Assembly: GCA_016711805.1 (NCBI GenBank)
Contig: JADJSH010000012.1
Span: 1-64,000, forward strand
Length of the DNA stretch: 64,000 nucleotides
Direction of reading: 5' to 3'
Source: Bacteroidota bacterium
Lineage (GTDB): Bacteria > Bacteroidota > Bacteroidia > B-17B0 > Aurantibacillaceae
Shown here: piece after piece, positions 53,689 to 63,436 of the stretch
How positions within the stretch are numbered: the stretch's first letter is position 1
How the letters are laid out: every line of letters starts with the position of its first letter
Translations under genes and position numbers: made by a program
Notes under the pieces: model-generated
Database searches by the model: none
Told to the model about the DNA's origin: nothing
Seen by the model: the letters and a program-made list of their open reading frames with translations, nothing else

Positions 53689-54450
53689 TTAATATGTTAA
53701 TTGTCGGTAAAATTCGGAACAAATAATAGCACAGGCATTAGCTGCATTTAACGATTCACTACCGTTATTAGTAGCTGCAGGAATTGTAATTGGATGAGTG
53801 ATATGTTTTAATACTTCATTTGATATGCCATTAGCTTCGTTTCCTATAATAATTAAACCATCTTTTAATTCAGACGTGTAAATGTTTTTTCCTTCCAGCA
53901 GGGCCCCATAAATGGGAACATTTTTTAGTTTTGGAAATAGTTCTTCAAAATTTTGTGTAACAACATTAACTCTTAGTACAGCACCCATACTTGCTTGCAA
54001 GGTTTTTGGATTATATAATTCTGTACACTTTGGAGAGCAAATAACTTGGTGTATCCCAAACCAATCGGCAATTCTAATGATGGTTCCTAAATTCCCTGGG
54101 TCTCTAATGTCATCTAAATACAAAGTAGTGGAGGAAATCAAAGTATTTGTATTTATAGTTTGTTGACATTCTTTAACAATTGCCAATACTTGATTTGGAG
54201 TAGTTTGAAGGCTTATTTTTTTTAATTCCTCAAGACTAATTTCACAGAAATTAATTTGATTTTTTTCTAAGATAGATTGGTGATTGCTTATGTATTCAGC
54301 GGTTGCAAATACTTCTTTTACAGCATATTTTTGTTGATCTATAAATTCTGTTACTAATTTAATACCTTCAATAATAAACAAAGCTTCTTCCTCTCTGTTT
54401 TTTTTAGAGTGAAGTGATTGAATATGTTTTATCTGATTTTTACTAATCAT
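53689..54450 (-). CDS. SpoU/TrmH family RNA 2'-O-methyltransferase
   Basis: A 253-residue SPOUT enzyme with an N-terminal substrate-binding domain (IKHIQSLHSKKNREEEALFIIEGIKLV) and the knot domain. Knot motifs: LDDIRDPGNLGTIIRIADWFG, SMGAVLRVNVV, IIGNEANGIS and SLNAANACAII. It methylates ribose 2'-OH in rRNA or tRNA; the target cannot be predicted from sequence. It is divergent from the tamL-like gene, a pairing common in the phylum. Confidence 0.9.
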   Translation of the reverse strand: MISKNQIKHIQSLHSKKNREEEALFIIEGIKLVTEFIDQQKYAVKEVFATAEYISNHQSILEKNQINFCEISLEELKKISLQTTPNQVLAIVKECQQTINTNTLISSTTLYLDDIRDPGNLGTIIRIADWFGIHQVICSPKCTELYNPKTLQASMGAVLRVNVVTQNFEELFPKLKNVPIYGALLEGKNIYTSELKDGLIIIGNEANGISNEVLKHITHPITIPAATNNGSESLNAANACAIICSEFYRQLTY

Positions 54451-54493
54451 TTTTAAAAGCTAAATTAGTAGGCTATAAATGTAAGTAAACCAT

Positions 54494-57037
54494 TTGACCT
54501 ATAAACAGGATATTCAGTTTTTTTTAAAGCGCTTTTGCAAAACAAATTTGGCTAGTTTTTGCTTATTGCTATTTTTTGTATTGTTAAGTTCCTGTGGTGT
54601 TAATAAGCACCTTAAAGAGAACGAATTGTTGTTACAAAAAACTGGCATTAAGTACAACGGAACCGCTATTGATAACAATGAGTTAGAAGCTTTTTTAAGA
54701 CAAAAGCCAAATCGAAAAATTTTAAAATTAGTGCGATTTAATTTGTGGCTCTACAATCAAGTAGACCAACAAAAAATGTTGGAAAGGAAAGAAAAGCGTG
54801 ATGCAAGATTTGATAGAATTAATGCAAAACGTATTGAAAGAAACGATAGAAGAAACATACGTCGAGTTAAAAAAGGAAAGGCCACTAAAGTACCAAATTT
54901 AAAGAATAAAGAAAAGCCAACTTTTCGCGAAAGTATTATGGAAGCTGGGGAACCGCCAGTTGTTTTAGATACTTTTTTAACAAAAGTTACTAAAAATCAA
55001 CTTCAGAAATTTGTGTTTTCACGTGGTTACTTTGATTCTAAAGTAAGAGATAGTTTAGTTGTTGATAGAAAGGCAAAAAGAGCAAAAACGTATTATTCTA
55101 TTTCTAAGTCAGAACCTTATTATATTAGATCAATTAATTATAAAATTGATGATCCTTTAATTGAATATTTTATTTTAAATGATTCCACGTCATCCTTAAT
55201 TAAACACAATACCGTATATAACGAAGATGTTTTTCAAAAAGAAAGAGAGCGTATTACTGAGAGTCAATTAAATAACGGTTATTTTTATTTTGCTCCAGAG
55301 TATGTTAATTATTTAGTGGATACTAATTTAGCAGGTCACGATGTAAATGTAACCATTGGCGTGAAGATGTTTTCTCGATCTTATAATGAATACAATGATT
55401 CTTTGGTTTACATTAATCATCCGCGTTTTTATATTGAAAATGTATATGTTATACCCGAAGTAATACCTGATTTTAGAGGGAGAGCCAGCGAGGCATACAT
55501 GAAAGATACTTTAGAATACAATGGCATAAAAATATTACATAACAATAAATTAAAATTTCGAAAAAAAGATTTAACCCGCGATATTTCCGTATCACCCGGG
55601 CAGCTTTATCAGCAAAATTTTTCGGAAGAAACGTATAAAGGTTTAAGCAATTTAAAAGTGTTTAGAAGTGTGTATATACAGTATGTCAAAAATCCTTACT
55701 TTTCAGATAAATTAGATTGTTATATTGTTTGCCAGCCAGTGGTTAAGCAAGCTTTAACTATCGAAACGGAAGGCACAAATACCAATAATAACTTAGGAAT
55801 TGCTGGAAGTTTAGTATTTCAAAATAAGAATGCTTTTAGAGGTGCCGAGTTGGTAGAGCTGAAATTAAAAGGTTCGCTGATTGCGCAAAAACAATTTAAT
55901 GAAACCCAAGAAGCCACAACAATCAACAATGTTCAAAGCACATTTAATACGATTCAATTTGGACCAGAACTAAATTTTTATTTCCCTAAACCTTTATTTC
56001 CCTTTACTTTATTTTATTATAAAAAAGATGCAAGCGAAAAACGGTATTTCGTTCAGCCTAAAACCATCGTTAATCTTTCAGTGAACTATCAATCTAGTCC
56101 AGATTATAATCGTATTATTTCAAATATTTCTTATGGTTTTAAGTTTAATAACAGTAAAGGTTTATTTTTTTATGATGTGGTTCCACTAGAAGCCTACAGT
56201 GTTAAAGCCAAGTTGTCAAATAGTTTTAATAACGACTTATTAGCTACAAACGATTTTTTTCTTTTAAATTCTTTTCAAGATCACATTACCACATTATCCA
56301 GAATTACAGCGGTTTATAATAACCAAAGCTTAACCAAAAAAAGAAATGTGATGTATTTAAAAATGTCTTTAAGTTCATCTGGCAATATATTAAGAGGTTT
56401 ATATTCGGCTACAAATCAACCTCAAGATACTTTGGGAAGATATTTAATTCAAGGAATTCCCTTTTCTCAATTTGTAAAGTTAGATGTCGATTATCGGTTT
56501 TATTTTAAGATAAGAAAATTAGGTAAGCTAGTGTATCGCATCGCAGGTGGAGTAGGTAAGCCTTTAAGTAATTTATCATCGTTGCCATACGAACAAAGTT
56601 TCTTTAGTGGTGGCCCCAATGGTAACAGAGCTTGGCGGGCTAGAACCTTAGGGCCCGGAAGTTATGCGCAGCCAGAAGATGTTGCCGCTAGATATGATAA
56701 AATTGGAGACATTCAAATTGAAACTAATTTAGAATATCGTTTCCATATTTTTAAATCATTCTACGGGGCATGGTTTGTGGACGCTGGAAATATTTGGTTA
56801 TCGTACAATGATCCTAATAAACCAAACGGGCAATTTAAAGTGGATAAATTTTACAAAGAATTAGGCGTAGGTTCTGGCTTTGGTATAAGGTATGATTTTT
56901 CCTTTTTTGTGTTGAGATTAGATGGAGCTATGAAAATATATGACCCACAATATATCGAAAGTAAACGTTTGGTTTTTGGCACTCAAACATTGCGCGAATC
57001 TGCTATTTTAAACTTTACCATTGGGTATCCTTTCTAA
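54494..57037 (+). CDS. tamL: TamL/BamA-family outer-membrane lipoprotein
   Basis: An 847-residue Omp85 protein from a TTG start, with a lipobox (LLSSC, Cys34), then POTRA-type domains (ENELLLQKTGIKYNGTAI; RSINYKIDDP; KDLTRDISVSPGQLYQQNFSEETYKGLSNLKVFRSVYIQYV) and a C-terminal 16-strand barrel containing the L6-type motif SFFSGGPNGNRAWRARTLGPGSY. A Lys/Arg-rich insertion (about residues 95-145) is unusual in charge. Lipid anchoring distinguishes TamL from TamA; it is thought to assemble barrels or move lipids with a TamB partner, not present here. Confidence 0.87.
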   Translation: MTYKQDIQFFLKRFCKTNLASFCLLLFFVLLSSCGVNKHLKENELLLQKTGIKYNGTAIDNNELEAFLRQKPNRKILKLVRFNLWLYNQVDQQKMLERKEKRDARFDRINAKRIERNDRRNIRRVKKGKATKVPNLKNKEKPTFRESIMEAGEPPVVLDTFLTKVTKNQLQKFVFSRGYFDSKVRDSLVVDRKAKRAKTYYSISKSEPYYIRSINYKIDDPLIEYFILNDSTSSLIKHNTVYNEDVFQKERERITESQLNNGYFYFAPEYVNYLVDTNLAGHDVNVTIGVKMFSRSYNEYNDSLVYINHPRFYIENVYVIPEVIPDFRGRASEAYMKDTLEYNGIKILHNNKLKFRKKDLTRDISVSPGQLYQQNFSEETYKGLSNLKVFRSVYIQYVKNPYFSDKLDCYIVCQPVVKQALTIETEGTNTNNNLGIAGSLVFQNKNAFRGAELVELKLKGSLIAQKQFNETQEATTINNVQSTFNTIQFGPELNFYFPKPLFPFTLFYYKKDASEKRYFVQPKTIVNLSVNYQSSPDYNRIISNISYGFKFNNSKGLFFYDVVPLEAYSVKAKLSNSFNNDLLATNDFFLLNSFQDHITTLSRITAVYNNQSLTKKRNVMYLKMSLSSSGNILRGLYSATNQPQDTLGRYLIQGIPFSQFVKLDVDYRFYFKIRKLGKLVYRIAGGVGKPLSNLSSLPYEQSFFSGGPNGNRAWRARTLGPGSYAQPEDVAARYDKIGDIQIETNLEYRFHIFKSFYGAWFVDAGNIWLSYNDPNKPNGQFKVDKFYKELGVGSGFGIRYDFSFFVLRLDGAMKIYDPQYIESKRLVFGTQTLRESAILNFTIGYPF

Positions 57038-57039
57038 TA

Positions 57040-57078
57040 TAACAAAACAAAAAGAGCCATCTTGGTATTAAGATGACT
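57040..57078 (-). terminator. Terminator for the lipoprotein gene 57109-57888
   Basis: GAGCCATCTT (57054-57063) pairs with AAGATGACTC (57069-57078) with one mismatch. On the minus strand a T-rich run (TTTTTGTTTTGTT) follows, so it ends the leftward gene. It may also serve the convergent tamL transcript, but its T run there is poor. Confidence 0.75.
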
Positions 57079-57108
57079 CCCTTGCTGTTGTTTAATTGAA
57101 ACTGCTAT

Positions 57109-57888
57109 TTAGTTTGTTACTTTAATAGACCGGTTAGCTGTATTTAAGTTTATAAAATAGATTTTTTTACTAGATACGGTTGTGTTATTAAATTTGTAGG
57201 CAGTAACAGTGGCATAACCATAATCCGTTACATCTAGTGTACCCATTTCGCTTGCAGGAAAAGTATATGAGGTTTGTGATGCTGCGGTGATTTTATAAAT
57301 TGATTTACTTCCAGCAGTAATTTGATAACATAATGAGTCAGCATTAGAGATACTAGCAGTGCTTAATGTAAAAGCAGAACCTTTACTTACCGAAGTAACA
57401 TTTGAAACCGTTGGACTAGATGGAAATCCATTAGCAGTATAGGTTATAGCAGGTATACTTCCATTTCCTGTAATATTCCATCTTGAATTGCTGGTAAAGT
57501 TAATTCCAGTTGCCGATTTAGGAGAAAACACATAAGCATTGTTGGATTGCTTAGTGTGAGTTGAATCATTTGTTTTTACTGTACCTGCATCATCTAAAGT
57601 GCCAGAGCCAGCTGTAGAATAAAAAGAACCTGTAGCACTTCCCATAGTTACTGTTACCACAAACGTGGTATTAGGAACTGCGGTAGTCACATTAATTTTT
57701 GATGCGACACAAACTCCATTTGCGTCACTCGGGCTAGAAACAATCGGTGCTGGAGCAGATCCACCGCCTGTAGTCGTTGGCGTTTCTGGTGTTTCTTCTG
57801 GTGCAGTTTCAGGTTTTTTAACGCAAGATTCTAATGTAAAAACGCTCGCTAATAGTATCGTGCTTAAAATTTTAATGCTTGTTTTCAT
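57109..57888 (-). CDS. Hypothetical lipoprotein, Ser/Thr-rich
   Basis: A 259-residue product with a lipobox (TLESC, Cys22), a Pro/Glu/Thr linker (PETAPEETPETPTTTGGG), and a mature part very rich in Ser, Thr, Asn and small residues with predicted strands (NTTFVVTVTMGSATGSFYS, SSKKIYFINL). It resembles immunoglobulin-like or adhesin-type surface proteins in composition, but no family is recognised. It is single, with its own terminator, and divergent from prfC. Confidence 0.65.
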   Translation of the reverse strand: MKTSIKILSTILLASVFTLESCVKKPETAPEETPETPTTTGGGSAPAPIVSSPSDANGVCVASKINVTTAVPNTTFVVTVTMGSATGSFYSTAGSGTLDDAGTVKTNDSTHTKQSNNAYVFSPKSATGINFTSNSRWNITGNGSIPAITYTANGFPSSPTVSNVTSVSKGSAFTLSTASISNADSLCYQITAGSKSIYKITAASQTSYTFPASEMGTLDVTDYGYATVTAYKFNNTTVSSKKIYFINLNTANRSIKVTN

Positions 57889-58024
57889 TTTATTAATGTA
57901 TTTATGAGGTTAATTATTTATGGGTCAAAATTAGAGTAATCAAATGTATTTTAAGTACCCAACACAGGGTATTCTATATCCGTGCTAGTGGGTATTCTTA
58001 AGTTTATTGGCTCTGTTTTTTTAT

Positions 58025-58032
58025 TATCTTTA
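58025..58032 (+). promoter_or_regulatory. Candidate -7 box (TATCTTTA) for prfC
   Basis: Seven of eight bases fit TAnnTTTG, 20 bases before the ATG; a TTG lies 18 bases upstream (58007). The spacing is slightly short of the usual one. Confidence 0.3.
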
Positions 58033-58051
58033 TACCCTTATTTCAAAAATA

Positions 58052-59635
58052 ATGAGTTTCATAGAAGAATTACATAAAAGAAAAACCTTTGCTATTATTG
58101 CCCATCCCGATGCAGGTAAAACAACCTTAACTGAAAAATTATTATTATTTGGTGGAGCCATTCAATCGGCTGGGGCAGTGAAATCAAATAAGATTAAAAA
58201 GTCAACTACTTCCGATTTCATGGAAATTGAGAAACAACGTGGTATCTCGGTTTCTACGTCCGTAATGGCTTTTGATTATCGCGATTTTAAAGTCAATATT
58301 TTAGATACACCTGGTCACGAGGATTTTGCTGAAGATACTTACCGTACTTTATCTGCTGTGGATAGTGTAATTATGGTAATTGATTGTGTAAAAGGAGTAG
58401 AGCCTCAAACACGTAAATTATTAGAAGTGTGTCGTATGCGTAACACGCCTGTGATTGTGTTCGTAAACAAAATGGATCGTGAAGGACAAAATGCCTTTGA
58501 TTTATTAGATGAAATTGAAAAAGAATTAAAAATTAGAGTACGTCCTTTAACTTGGCCAATTGGTATTGGTAAATCGTTTAAAGGTGTTTATAATTTATAC
58601 GAGAAAAAATTATCGCTTTTTCAAGGTGATAGTAAAACAACAGTAGAAGAAAGTGTTATTTTAGATAACGTAAATGATAGCGAAATTGAAAAATACATTA
58701 GCGAAGATTTTGCGAATCAACTACGTGACGATATTACCTTGATTGATGGCGTATATGACGATTTTGATAAACGCGAATATTTAAAAGCCAATGTGAGTCC
58801 AGTATTTTTTGGAAGTGCGGTTAATAATTTTGGTATTAAAGAATTGTTAGATTGTTTTGTGGAAATTGCTCCAACACCTCAAGGCAGAGATACAGATTTA
58901 GCAGGATATATAGAACCCGAAGCTCCGAAATTTAGTGGTTTTGTATTTAAAATTCACGCTAACTTAGATCCAAAGCATCGTGATAGAATTGCTTTCTTGC
59001 GAATAGTATCAGGTAAGTTTGAACGTAATAAATATTACTACAATGTGCGTGAGCAAAAAGATATGCGTTTTAGTAATCCAACAGCTTTTATGGCGCAACA
59101 AAAATCGGTGATTGATGAGTCTTTTCCTGGTGATGTGATTGGTTTGTATGACGCAGGTAATTTTAAAATTGGCGATACCTTAACTGAAGGCGCTAAATTT
59201 CATTTCAAAGGTATTCCAAGTTTCTCACCTGAATTATTCAAATATGTGACTAATTTGGATCCAATGAAAACTAAACAATTGCAAAAAGGTTTAGAGCAGT
59301 TAACGGACGAAGGTGTTGCGCAGTTGTTTACTAAAAAAGCAGATGGTCGCAAAGTTGTTGGTACGGTGGGTGCTTTACAATTTGAAGTTATTCAACATCG
59401 TTTAAAATCGGAGTATAATGCTTCTTGTGGGTACGATTCTGTAAACTTGTATAAAGCCTTATGGATTGAATGTAGTGATAAGAAAAAGTTAGAGGAATTT
59501 TTAATTGATAAGTCAAATCACATTGCTTACGATAAAGAAAACCGTTTAGTGTTTTTAGCAGAATCAGCTTGGTTACTAGAAATGGCACAAACTAAATTTC
59601 CTGAAATTAAGTTTCATTTAAAGAGTGAGTTTTAA
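58052..59635 (+). CDS. prfC: Peptide chain release factor 3
   Basis: A 527-residue translational GTPase that recycles RF1/RF2 after termination. G motifs: G1 AHPDAGKTT, G2 region KQRGISVSTSVMAF, G3 DTPGHEDF, G4 FVNKMDRE, and GSAVNNFG; the C-terminal domain (ALQFEVIQHRLKSEYN) is RF3-specific. The frame is open 15 codons upstream, but the ATG at 58052 (MSFIEELHKRKTFAI) matches the family start. Stand-alone unit. Confidence 0.96.
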   Translation: MSFIEELHKRKTFAIIAHPDAGKTTLTEKLLLFGGAIQSAGAVKSNKIKKSTTSDFMEIEKQRGISVSTSVMAFDYRDFKVNILDTPGHEDFAEDTYRTLSAVDSVIMVIDCVKGVEPQTRKLLEVCRMRNTPVIVFVNKMDREGQNAFDLLDEIEKELKIRVRPLTWPIGIGKSFKGVYNLYEKKLSLFQGDSKTTVEESVILDNVNDSEIEKYISEDFANQLRDDITLIDGVYDDFDKREYLKANVSPVFFGSAVNNFGIKELLDCFVEIAPTPQGRDTDLAGYIEPEAPKFSGFVFKIHANLDPKHRDRIAFLRIVSGKFERNKYYYNVREQKDMRFSNPTAFMAQQKSVIDESFPGDVIGLYDAGNFKIGDTLTEGAKFHFKGIPSFSPELFKYVTNLDPMKTKQLQKGLEQLTDEGVAQLFTKKADGRKVVGTVGALQFEVIQHRLKSEYNASCGYDSVNLYKALWIECSDKKKLEEFLIDKSNHIAYDKENRLVFLAESAWLLEMAQTKFPEIKFHLKSEF

Positions 59636-59665
59636 TTAAACGTTCCGACATAAATCAGAAAACAA

Positions 59666-59808
59666 TAACCACATAGGCACATAGAAAAATAAATGGTAAA
59701 GAGGAAGGATTAGAAAAACATGTTTTTCACACATAGTCACTATGTGTAAAGCATCGCTTCTATCTCCGACTTATTTCAGCTAACACAAACTATGTTTCTA
59801 TGTGGTTA
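59666..59808. repeat. Intergenic inverted-repeat element (CCACATAG type)
   Basis: TAACCACATAGGCACATAG (59666-59684) is inverted relative to CTATGTTTCTATGTGGTTA (59790-59808). A perfect inner hairpin ACACATAG-TCA-CTATGTGT lies at 59729-59747. It fills the 201-base gap between prfC and the hexapeptide gene and resembles in design, not sequence, the other intergenic elements. Confidence 0.7.
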
Positions 59809-59836
59809 AAAAATAACTAATATTAACCCAAATACT

Positions 59837-60451
59837 ATGGCAAATATTTTCGAATTCAACGGCTACAAGCCAATTATTGATAAATCGTCTTTCATTCATC
59901 CAAACGCAACCGTTACTGGTAATGTGATTATTGGTAAAAATGTATATGTTGGTCCTGGTGCTGCTATACGTGGCGATTGGGGCCAAATTATTATTGAAGA
60001 CGGATGTAATGTGCAAGAAAACTGCACCATACACATGTTTCCTGGAACAACTGTCTTATTGAAAGAAGCAGCGCATATTGGTCACGGTGCAATTATACAT
60101 GGCGGAACGATTGGTAAAAATGTACTAGTGGGTATGAATGCAGTCGTAATGGATAATTGTGTGATAGGCGATAATTGTATTATAGGCGCTTTATGTTTTG
60201 TACCTGCCGATACGGTTATTGAAAACAGAAAAGTAGTAGTTGGTAATCCTGGCAAAGTAGTGAAAGATGTGAGTGATGAAATGATTGCATGGAAAACTAA
60301 AGGAACTGCCTTATACCAGCAATTACCTGCGGATTGTTATGCTACCTTAAAAGAGTGTGAACCATTACGTCGAATGCCAGCATTTAGACCAGAACAGCAA
60401 AACGAATACAAAACCTGGAACGAAGAAAAAACGAAATCAAAAAAGAAATAG
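59837..60451 (+). CDS. PaaY/gamma-carbonic-anhydrase-like hexapeptide-repeat protein
   Basis: A 204-residue left-handed beta-helix protein. Hexapeptide repeats run from about residue 20 to 140 (HPNATVTGNVIIGKNVYVGP, IGKNVLVGMNAVVMDNCVIGD). Zn-type histidines appear in CTIHMFPG and HIGHGAIIHGG, and RGDWGQI is the subunit-contact motif. The C-terminal tail (WKTKGTALYQQLPADC, CEPLR) is characteristic of PaaY/CaiE proteins, thought to be thioesterases or carbonic anhydrases. No paa genes are nearby, so the phenylacetate role is not supported. Confidence 0.82.
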   Translation: MANIFEFNGYKPIIDKSSFIHPNATVTGNVIIGKNVYVGPGAAIRGDWGQIIIEDGCNVQENCTIHMFPGTTVLLKEAAHIGHGAIIHGGTIGKNVLVGMNAVVMDNCVIGDNCIIGALCFVPADTVIENRKVVVGNPGKVVKDVSDEMIAWKTKGTALYQQLPADCYATLKECEPLRRMPAFRPEQQNEYKTWNEEKTKSKKK

Positions 60452-60455
60452 TTTC

Positions 60456-61274
60456 TTAATGATTATAAGAATAACAAGGAGGTTTTACAAAATTAAGTTT
60501 GATATTTAATGTCACTCCGAAAAAGAAATACCAATCCTTTGTTCTAGGATTACCACGCATCTTGTTAATATTGTTGCCAGCATTTTTTGACCTGTCTGTA
60601 AATTTTACTGTGTTCTTATTAAAAGCGAGGGTCGTTTCCCAGTCGGGGTAAGTTCCACTTACATCATCTAAATAATCCGTAAATGTCTTTCTTGGTCCCC
60701 ATTCTAATCCAATACCTACTTGTTTTGATACATTCATTTTAGCGCCAATGCCAAACGGAATGGCCACTTGTGTTAATTTGTATCCTTTCGTCTGCCCTTC
60801 TGTATGTAATGGCTCTAAATCAGTCCATTTATTGCCCATATTGGCTCTTGGTTTAAAACTAAAAACGTCTATTCCTAAAAACAAATAAGAAGTAAATTTG
60901 TATTTATCATTACTGATACGATATTCTAAAAAATTAAATTCTGCAATAACATTGTATTCAATAATTTGAGATTTAAAGTTTAGGTTTCGTTGAACTTGGT
61001 CTGGATCATCACTTTGAGAGTCATCTCCCATTATATTCCCCCAATTAATTCCTGCTCTAAAAGCATAGCGGTAATTTGGTGTAAATCTATAAAATGCACC
61101 AGCAGCAGGTTGAGTTAAGTTAAATTGTTTTCTAGGATTTAAATCGCCAATGTAATATGCCCCACCAACCATAAAGCCTACTTCATGCTGACGAAAATTT
61201 CTTCTTCGCCCTTGAGAAAACAAGTTGGAGCTTAGTACTAAAAATAATAAAAATATATAAAGACAAGACTTCAT
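60456..61274 (-). CDS. DUF6089 outer-membrane beta-barrel (T9SS PorG-like)
   Basis: A 272-residue protein with signal peptide (MKSCLYIFLLFLVLSSNLFSQ) and an eight-strand-type barrel: HEVGFMVGGAYYIGDLNP, YAFRAGINWG, EYNVIAEFNFLEYRI, TSYLFLGIDVFSFKP, WYFFFGVTLNIKLNF. These are DUF6089 features, the family that includes T9SS component PorG. A T9SS role is likely by family but not proved here. It follows the subtilase gene in the same direction at 54 bases. Confidence 0.72.
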   Translation of the reverse strand: MKSCLYIFLLFLVLSSNLFSQGRRRNFRQHEVGFMVGGAYYIGDLNPRKQFNLTQPAAGAFYRFTPNYRYAFRAGINWGNIMGDDSQSDDPDQVQRNLNFKSQIIEYNVIAEFNFLEYRISNDKYKFTSYLFLGIDVFSFKPRANMGNKWTDLEPLHTEGQTKGYKLTQVAIPFGIGAKMNVSKQVGIGLEWGPRKTFTDYLDDVSGTYPDWETTLAFNKNTVKFTDRSKNAGNNINKMRGNPRTKDWYFFFGVTLNIKLNFVKPPCYSYNH

Positions 61275-61328
61275 TGGTATGTAAACGCTGAAATAGTTAA
61301 AATAGTGTGTGAAATGTTGTTTTTACGA

Positions 61329-63362
61329 CTACAAAATAACGATTTTAATTTTATAAGACACATTTTTTTCTTCTACTAAAATAAAATATAAGCCCGAAGC
61401 TAAATAGTTTCTTTTTAGAGAATAATTGATGGATTCACAAGAATCTTCCATTACCATTTGGCCTGATGAATTGTAGAGTTTGATTTTTTTACTTTCAGAA
61501 TTTGGAAAAATCAAATTAGTTTCGCTTGATAAAGGATTAGGAAAAACTTGTATGATTTCCGCATTGCTTAAAATTTTAATATTATCTAATACTTCTCCAC
61601 AGGTCATCGTTGCAAATCCATCTAATTTACCGTAACCCCATCTGTTACTTGGTAAATTTGCTCCTGTATAAAAATCGCTATAAGCACAATTGATAATAGC
61701 CTGCTTTAATTGTTGATTGGTTGCGGTTGGATTTCTTTGAAAATACAGGGCAGCTAATCCAGCTACTACCGGGCTTGCAGCCGATGTTCCGCCAGCTGTT
61801 CGATGATAGCCACCTTGGGCTACAACAGTTGATGAACTTGCAATGTAGGTAGCTAATAAACTTAAAGGTAAAGCCGCCATAATATTTGCGCCAGTGGCTG
61901 CTATATCAGGCTTTATTCTATTATCTCTGGTTGGCCCTGTGCTGCTACTTTCGTGTAATTGTCCTGGAGTTTCAGCTTTTGTTTGTGCGTTCCCATTTAC
62001 ATCAATGTACTTATTTCTGTCAATATAATTTCCAACGGCAATCACTTCATCGCTGCACTGAAAACCACTTACAATGGTTTGCAAAGTATCAGCAATTTTA
62101 TACTTTGCAATGTTTGGATAGATAGAAACTGAAGGTAGGTTGTTAGTTACATAATCAAAATTCCACGAATCAATCCTTCCAATTCCTGTATGTGCCATGC
62201 TCCATAAATAGTTTAAACTATCGGCATTAATCGAAACCGCCAATTCATAAACTCCAAATGAATTTATACTAGCTATGCTTTCAATAATTCCTATTCTGTT
62301 ACTGTTACGATAAATGGTATCTCGTTTAACGGTGTTTAAGGCATAATTATAGGATTTGAAAGAAGTCGCGCCAACATCACTAAAACTAGGGTGAGTGACC
62401 CCAATTCTATACATCACATTTTTTATTTGCGCTGTATCAGCATATTCAGAAAAAGTAATCGTGTTGGATGAGTTTTTAATCCATGTAAAATTGGTATCCG
62501 TATTTATAACATTGTATCCAATATGAAATTTTACTCTGCCAGCATTACCACAAGCCGCAACCAACGCTCTACCTGGCACATTTGAAACTAAATTATTAAT
62601 GATTTGAGTTTCCAAATCGTAGCCATCATGGCTCCCATAATAATCTCCAAGACTAGCATTTACGACTAAAGGTTTATTTAATAATTGTGATTTTGTAATG
62701 ATGTACTGCAGGGCATCAGATATAGTGAAGCCTGGTCTGTTAAAATCCATCGCTACAACAATAATATCAGCTTTTGGCGCCATGCCTTCATATTTATTAA
62801 TCGAAAATCCATTTCCAGCTGCAATTCCAGTACTATTGGTGCCATGGCCAAATTGCGCCACATCACTATGTGTGCACAATCCTAAATCTATTTGTGTATT
62901 GTTCCATTCTTGTCCGTAACCAAAAGGAGTAGGCGTATTAACCGCTAAAGGTTTTGTCATATCCCATAAATATTTGATACGAGAATTTCCATTAGCATCT
63001 TTAAAATCTGGGTGGTTAAAATCTGTACCAGAATCTATCACTCCAACAATAACGCCATTGCCATCATATGGCTGAGCAAGCGGACTTAATCCAGTTTTGA
63101 TATTTTTAATTCTGTTTCTAATATGAGCGGTATCACTCATTAATTGTAAATGATGTTGAGTATACTCTATTCTTGCAATATTTTTTAAAGTCGATAGTTG
63201 TTTAATAGAGGAAATGCTGCCACTAATAGAAGTAATATTGCCTGCTTGGTAATTGAATTGAATGCCGGAAAATTCAGAAAAATTAATTTCTGTATTTGGT
63301 TTTGTAAGTACTAATACATTTATTTTTTCATTAGCACTTGCATGTTCTATTTTATATATCAA
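61329..63362 (-). CDS. Subtilisin-like (S8) serine protease with T9SS tail, missing its in-frame signal peptide
   Basis: A 677-residue frame: pro-domain-like start (residues 1-75), S8 catalytic domain with Asp110 (VGVIDSGTDFNHP), His173 (FGHGTNSTGIAAG) and Ser527 (GGTSAASPVVAG), and a T9SS type A tail (IQVFPNPLSSETNLIF, LASGLYFILVEE). The only start is a TTG at 63362 with no export signal. A signal peptide with a good ATG lies immediately upstream in another frame (63359-63436); one additional T near 63362 would join them as SVLIRS-LIYKIEHASANEK. It should be a secreted protease handled by the PorU-type sortase. Confidence 0.85.
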   Translation of the reverse strand: MIYKIEHASANEKINVLVLTKPNTEINFSEFSGIQFNYQAGNITSISGSISSIKQLSTLKNIARIEYTQHHLQLMSDTAHIRNRIKNIKTGLSPLAQPYDGNGVIVGVIDSGTDFNHPDFKDANGNSRIKYLWDMTKPLAVNTPTPFGYGQEWNNTQIDLGLCTHSDVAQFGHGTNSTGIAAGNGFSINKYEGMAPKADIIVVAMDFNRPGFTISDALQYIITKSQLLNKPLVVNASLGDYYGSHDGYDLETQIINNLVSNVPGRALVAACGNAGRVKFHIGYNVINTDTNFTWIKNSSNTITFSEYADTAQIKNVMYRIGVTHPSFSDVGATSFKSYNYALNTVKRDTIYRNSNRIGIIESIASINSFGVYELAVSINADSLNYLWSMAHTGIGRIDSWNFDYVTNNLPSVSIYPNIAKYKIADTLQTIVSGFQCSDEVIAVGNYIDRNKYIDVNGNAQTKAETPGQLHESSSTGPTRDNRIKPDIAATGANIMAALPLSLLATYIASSSTVVAQGGYHRTAGGTSAASPVVAGLAALYFQRNPTATNQQLKQAIINCAYSDFYTGANLPSNRWGYGKLDGFATMTCGEVLDNIKILSNAEIIQVFPNPLSSETNLIFPNSESKKIKLYNSSGQMVMEDSCESINYSLKRNYLASGLYFILVEEKNVSYKIKIVIL

Positions 63363-63436
63363 CTCCGAATTAAAACCGATTGCGCTTTTAATTCTAATAA
63401 AGTAAGTATGGTAAAAAATGTAAAATATAACCGCAT
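63359..63436 (-). pseudogene. Out-of-frame signal peptide of the S8 protease
   Basis: From ATG 63436 the minus strand encodes 25 codons: MRLYFTFFTILTLLELKAQ, a normal signal peptide ending in KAQ, then SVLIRS and TGA (63359-63361). It overlaps the protease start by four bases. Proteins of this class normally start in this way, so this is the true 5' end of the 61329 gene, separated by loss of one base in the TT pair at about 63361-63362. Confidence 0.75.

Noticed and set aside
59837..60451. Phenylacetate degradation gene paaY
   Set aside because: The hexapeptide protein resembles PaaY, but no other paa genes are near; the name would imply an unsupported pathway.
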